Below, piece by piece: positions 14,569-16,486 of a DNA stretch of 16,486 bases. Position numbers and translations under genes: made by a program. The stretch's first letter is position 1, and each line of letters opens with the position of its first letter. The notes beneath the pieces were generated by a model. That model did not search any database. It was not told where the DNA came from and saw only the letters and a list, made by a program, of their open reading frames with translations. The DNA comes from Alphaproteobacteria bacterium (GTDB lineage Bacteria > Pseudomonadota > Alphaproteobacteria > Rhodobacterales > Rhodobacteraceae), in contig JAJRRX010000293.1 of NCBI GenBank assembly GCA_024279075.1, forward strand, positions 1 to 16,486, written 5' to 3'.

Positions 14569-14633
14569 CCAAAGCCGTGTCGCTTTTCAAACTTTGGTCG
14601 GATGGAGGCCTCCAAAGGTCTTAAAGGCTTTGG
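14569..14633. repeat. Nested inverted repeats in the DUF4956-RTX gap
   Basis: CCAAAGCC (14569-14576) pairs with GGCTTTGG (14626-14633). Inside, CTTTGG (14592-14597) pairs with CCAAAG (14612-14617), around a perfect 12-base palindrome TGGAGGCCTCCA (14603-14614). On the minus strand the outer arm is followed by TTTTT (14555-14559), so it could be a distal terminator for the RTX gene or a control element of the DUF4956 gene, 72-136 bases upstream of its start. Confidence 0.4.
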
Positions 14634-14690
14634 CGCAAAACCATCTTTATTGCATTAAAACCCTTATAAGTAGGCATTAGTATTTTCTTT

Positions 14691-14708
14691 GAGGGCGCGC
14701 GCACCCTC
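14691..14708. other. Hairpin just after the RTX gene
   Basis: GAGGGCGCGCGCACCCTC is nearly self-complementary and can form a GC-rich stem 15 bases beyond the RTX stop codon. On the minus strand it is followed by AAAGAAAAT rather than a T run, so it is not a textbook intrinsic terminator. Confidence 0.35.
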
Positions 14709-14722
14709 TCAAATTAGTGCGT

Positions 14723-15817
14723 TTAAAAAAGGAAATCGGTGCTACTCAATGCCAAAATATCGACATTTTCCAGCATGATCTGCCCAACCATCGAGCCTGA
14801 CGTAATAAGCACACCCTCATCAACAGCCGCAAATTGGAGCGCGGCAAAGCTCAGGCCGGCTATCTCGATCCGGTCTTGCCCAACCTCAAAGTCAGAGATC
14901 ACATCATGGCCTCGGTCAGCCGCGATGAAAACAAAAGTGTCACTGCCCGCGCCGCCGGCCAGGGCATCATGGCCACCGCCGCCCTCAAGGCGATCATCAC
15001 CGTCACCGCCATGCAAAACATCACGGCCCTTATTGCCAAAAAGCGCATCATCACCACGCCCGCCGATCAGGGTATCATAGCCCGAACCACCATATAGGCT
15101 ATCATGCCCAGCACCGGAAATGACCATATCATCGCCCGATCCACCTTTCAGGATGCTCCCCTCTGAGCCGTCACCAACGGTGAGCTTGTCATCCCCTGCC
15201 CCGCCGCGCAGTTCGTTTTGGCCATAATTATCCACCAGCGTATCGTCGCCCGCGCCGCCGCCAATAAAGTCAGAGCCAGCGGTGCCGGTGAGGGTATCAT
15301 TTCCGCCCCAGCCAAAAATCGCACCGTGGCCATAATAAGGCAGCATATCGAGGTGGGGGTCAAAAATATCGTCGCCCTCGCCACCAACAAATTTAAAGTT
15401 TTCGCTGTTCAGCGCTTTTTCCAGCGCGAGGCCTAGGTCAAATTGCCAGCTCGGGGTGTCATCCACACCATACGAAAGATACGTTGCCGTAAGGGTGATA
15501 GGCTCAGGCAGGTCTATCTGGCCATATTCAACCATGCTATCGCCTTCCAGCCGCATAAAGCTCACTTCACTCACCGTAACCATCGTGTGCGCGCCGAGCT
15601 TTGGGTCGGTAATTTCTGCCAGTTGCGCGCTAATGTTGATGGACTGCGTGCTATAGCGCAGGCTTTCAAGGCTGACAAACGCACGCCCGTCAAAGCCGAT
15701 AGCGGTGCCCAAATAGTTGAGGCTCGTGGTCAAAAACACATTGGGTGCTAAGGGTGTGCCAATGGCGGAATTGGTGTAAAATCCATCATCCGAGGCGGAA
15801 ATCAAAATACGTGCCAT
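14723..15817 (-). CDS. RTX (hemolysin-type calcium-binding) repeat protein
   Basis: The 364-residue product starts at ATG 15817, where GGAG lies seven bases upstream; an in-frame upstream start at 15856 adds 13 residues but lacks this. Residues 1-140 are a beta-rich domain I cannot name, beginning MARILISASDDGFYTNSAIG. From about 145 to 292 there are roughly a dozen GGxGxDxLx nonapeptides, several degenerate, that should bind calcium in a beta-roll. The C-terminal cap has GGAGSDTFVF and ISDFEVGQDRIEIAGLSF, and the protein ends in DFLF, typical of type I secretion substrates. No ABC exporter or membrane-fusion gene is present, so secretion depends on a system elsewhere. No protease or lipase active site was seen. 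It is probably a surface or secreted protein. Confidence 0.88.
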   Translation of the reverse strand: MARILISASDDGFYTNSAIGTPLAPNVFLTTSLNYLGTAIGFDGRAFVSLESLRYSTQSINISAQLAEITDPKLGAHTMVTVSEVSFMRLEGDSMVEYGQIDLPEPITLTATYLSYGVDDTPSWQFDLGLALEKALNSENFKFVGGEGDDIFDPHLDMLPYYGHGAIFGWGGNDTLTGTAGSDFIGGGAGDDTLVDNYGQNELRGGAGDDKLTVGDGSEGSILKGGSGDDMVISGAGHDSLYGGSGYDTLIGGRGDDALFGNKGRDVLHGGDGDDRLEGGGGHDALAGGAGSDTFVFIAADRGHDVISDFEVGQDRIEIAGLSFAALQFAAVDEGVLITSGSMVGQIMLENVDILALSSTDFLF

Positions 15818-15917
15818 GCGCCAACTCCTGAAAGTGAAACTAAACTGTGAACCCAATTTGCCAAAATCTTTGCTAAAAATCTACACAAAATGCAGCCAAT
15901 GGTTAATGGACAAGGCA

Positions 15918-15933
15918 TATCAAATTGTTGATA
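15918..15933. promoter_or_regulatory. Perfect inverted repeat between the divergent RTX and ferredoxin genes
   Basis: TATCAA-ATTG-TTGATA is a perfect 16-base dyad about 100 bases upstream of both divergent starts. The half-sites are those of an FNR/CRP-type box (TTGAT-N4-ATCAA) but in everted order, so it is not a standard FNR site. It could be an operator for another dimeric regulator. Confidence 0.25.
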
Positions 15934-16049
15934 AATAAGCATAAAATTTGATGTAAACCAGATCTATAGGCGCGCGGCACAATCGCATCTGGAATTACGG
16001 AGAAATAGGGGTTAGATAACGTAGCGAAATCCTGATTCCGAGGGCAGAC

Positions 16050-16373
16050 ATGGCTAAGATTACTTATATTGAGCATAATGGCACCGAACATGTGGTGGAG
16101 GTCGACCCCGGCCTGACCATCATGGAAGGCGCGCGCGATAATGATATCCCCGGCATTGAGGCCGATTGCGGCGGGGCCTGTGCCTGCTCCACCTGCCACG
16201 TGTATGTGGTGGATGAATGGGTGGAAAAGTTGCCTGCCAAAGACGATATGGAATCCGACATGTTGGATTTTGCCTTTGAGCCAGACCCACGCACCTCGCG
16301 GCTAACCTGCCAAGTAAAGGTGACCGCCGAGATGGACGGGCTGACGGTGCGGATGCCGAGCAAGCAAATATAG
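16050..16373 (+). CDS. [2Fe-2S] ferredoxin, adrenodoxin/FdVI type
   Basis: The 107-residue protein has the cluster motif DCGGACACSTCHVYV, giving ligands Cys40, Cys46 and Cys49, plus Cys87 in RLTCQVKV; Cys44 is an extra cysteine. The order C-x5-C-x2-C...C and the acidic helix EKLPAKDDMESDMLDFAF mark the ISC/adrenodoxin subgroup (Rhodobacter FdVI, fdxE). It works as a cytosolic one-electron carrier, for example in Fe-S assembly or to P450-type enzymes. GAGGG lies shortly before the ATG. It stands alone on the plus strand with a structured region beginning directly after its stop codon. Confidence 0.95.
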   Translation: MAKITYIEHNGTEHVVEVDPGLTIMEGARDNDIPGIEADCGGACACSTCHVYVVDEWVEKLPAKDDMESDMLDFAFEPDPRTSRLTCQVKVTAEMDGLTVRMPSKQI

Positions 16374-16434
16374 GCTCACGTAAACCTCACGCTGGCAACA
16401 CGCGGCTTTGCGCGCCGCGTGAGGACACGTGAGC
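16374..16434 (+). terminator. Long hairpin starting at the ferredoxin stop codon
   Basis: GCTCACGT (16374-16381) pairs with ACGTGAGC (16427-16434), and CCTCACGC (16385-16392) pairs with GCGTGAGG (16417-16424). This leaves a small internal loop and a 24-base apical region that can itself fold (CGCG...CGCG). No T run follows, so it could be an RNA-stabilising 3' structure or part of a structured RNA rather than an intrinsic terminator. Confidence 0.5.
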
Positions 16435-16437
16435 AGA

Positions 16438-16486
16438 TCCTCTGGTAGCGATAGCTGTGCGCGATTGTCGCACGCTAACCGGAGGA
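16438..16486 (+). other. Second multi-stem hairpin at the window edge
   Basis: TCCTCTGG (16438-16445) pairs with CCGGAGGA (16479-16486) with one G-U pair. TAGCG pairs with CGCTA, and GTGCG with CGCAC, giving a stepped hairpin that ends exactly where the window ends. It directly follows the hairpin at 16374-16434. No RNA family was recognised. Confidence 0.45.

Noticed and set aside
14749..15400. DNA-level tandem repeat or CRISPR-like array in the RTX gene
   Set aside because: The periodicity is of 27-base RTX nonapeptide codons with variable sequence, not identical repeats with spacers.

Overview
The window looks like chromosomal DNA of a marine-type alphaproteobacterium, most likely Rhodobacteraceae (Roseobacter group). 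The signs are an rpmH-rnpA-yidD block with an alphaproteobacterial RnpA N-terminus, a CuyA-like desulfonase next to a TauE/SafE exporter, an FdVI-type [2Fe-2S] ferredoxin, an RTX protein of roseobacter style, and moderately GC-rich codon use. This placement is inferred from gene content; no search was run.

Region 1 (1-6890) is ordinary chromosome bounded by two tRNA-Arg genes in opposite orientation: tRNA-Arg(CCG), partial, on the minus strand, and tRNA-Arg(ACG) on the plus strand. Between them lie a PLP-dependent cysteate/cysteine lyase overlapping a sulfite-exporter-like gene (plus); the translation/membrane-biogenesis block rpmH-rnpA-yidD (minus, with a good sigma70 promoter); a VTT-domain membrane protein overlapping a mercuric-reductase-like flavoprotein (plus); and an orphan histidine kinase.

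Region 2 (6891-11760) starts directly after tRNA-Arg(ACG) and looks accessory. It holds an AT-rich leader with a perfect Shine-Dalgarno in front of a four-codon minigene, a 39-codon small ORF, a long soluble protein with a phospholipase-A2-like GPGN...HD pattern followed by an acidic helical tail, a partner protein that may have an EspG/secretion-chaperone-like architecture, and then a complete NarX/NarL-type two-component system, all on one strand. No integrase or second attachment copy is visible.

Region 3 (11761-15817) is entirely on the minus strand and mostly concerns the cell envelope. Two exported small proteins share a C-terminal 'NGW' domain, one of them carrying a long Asp-rich/RG-rich segment. 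They are followed by a VTC polyphosphate-polymerase-like gene translationally linked to a DUF4956 membrane protein, with a clear terminator hairpin, and then an RTX calcium-binding protein. Region 4 (15818-16486) holds a ferredoxin gene with a long hairpin starting at its stop codon and a second elaborate hairpin running to the window edge.

The most promising candidate for an undescribed system is the 7135-9623 gene set (small ORF, PLA2-like effector candidate, partner/chaperone candidate) with its adjacent two-component pair. The twin NGW-domain secreted proteins come second.
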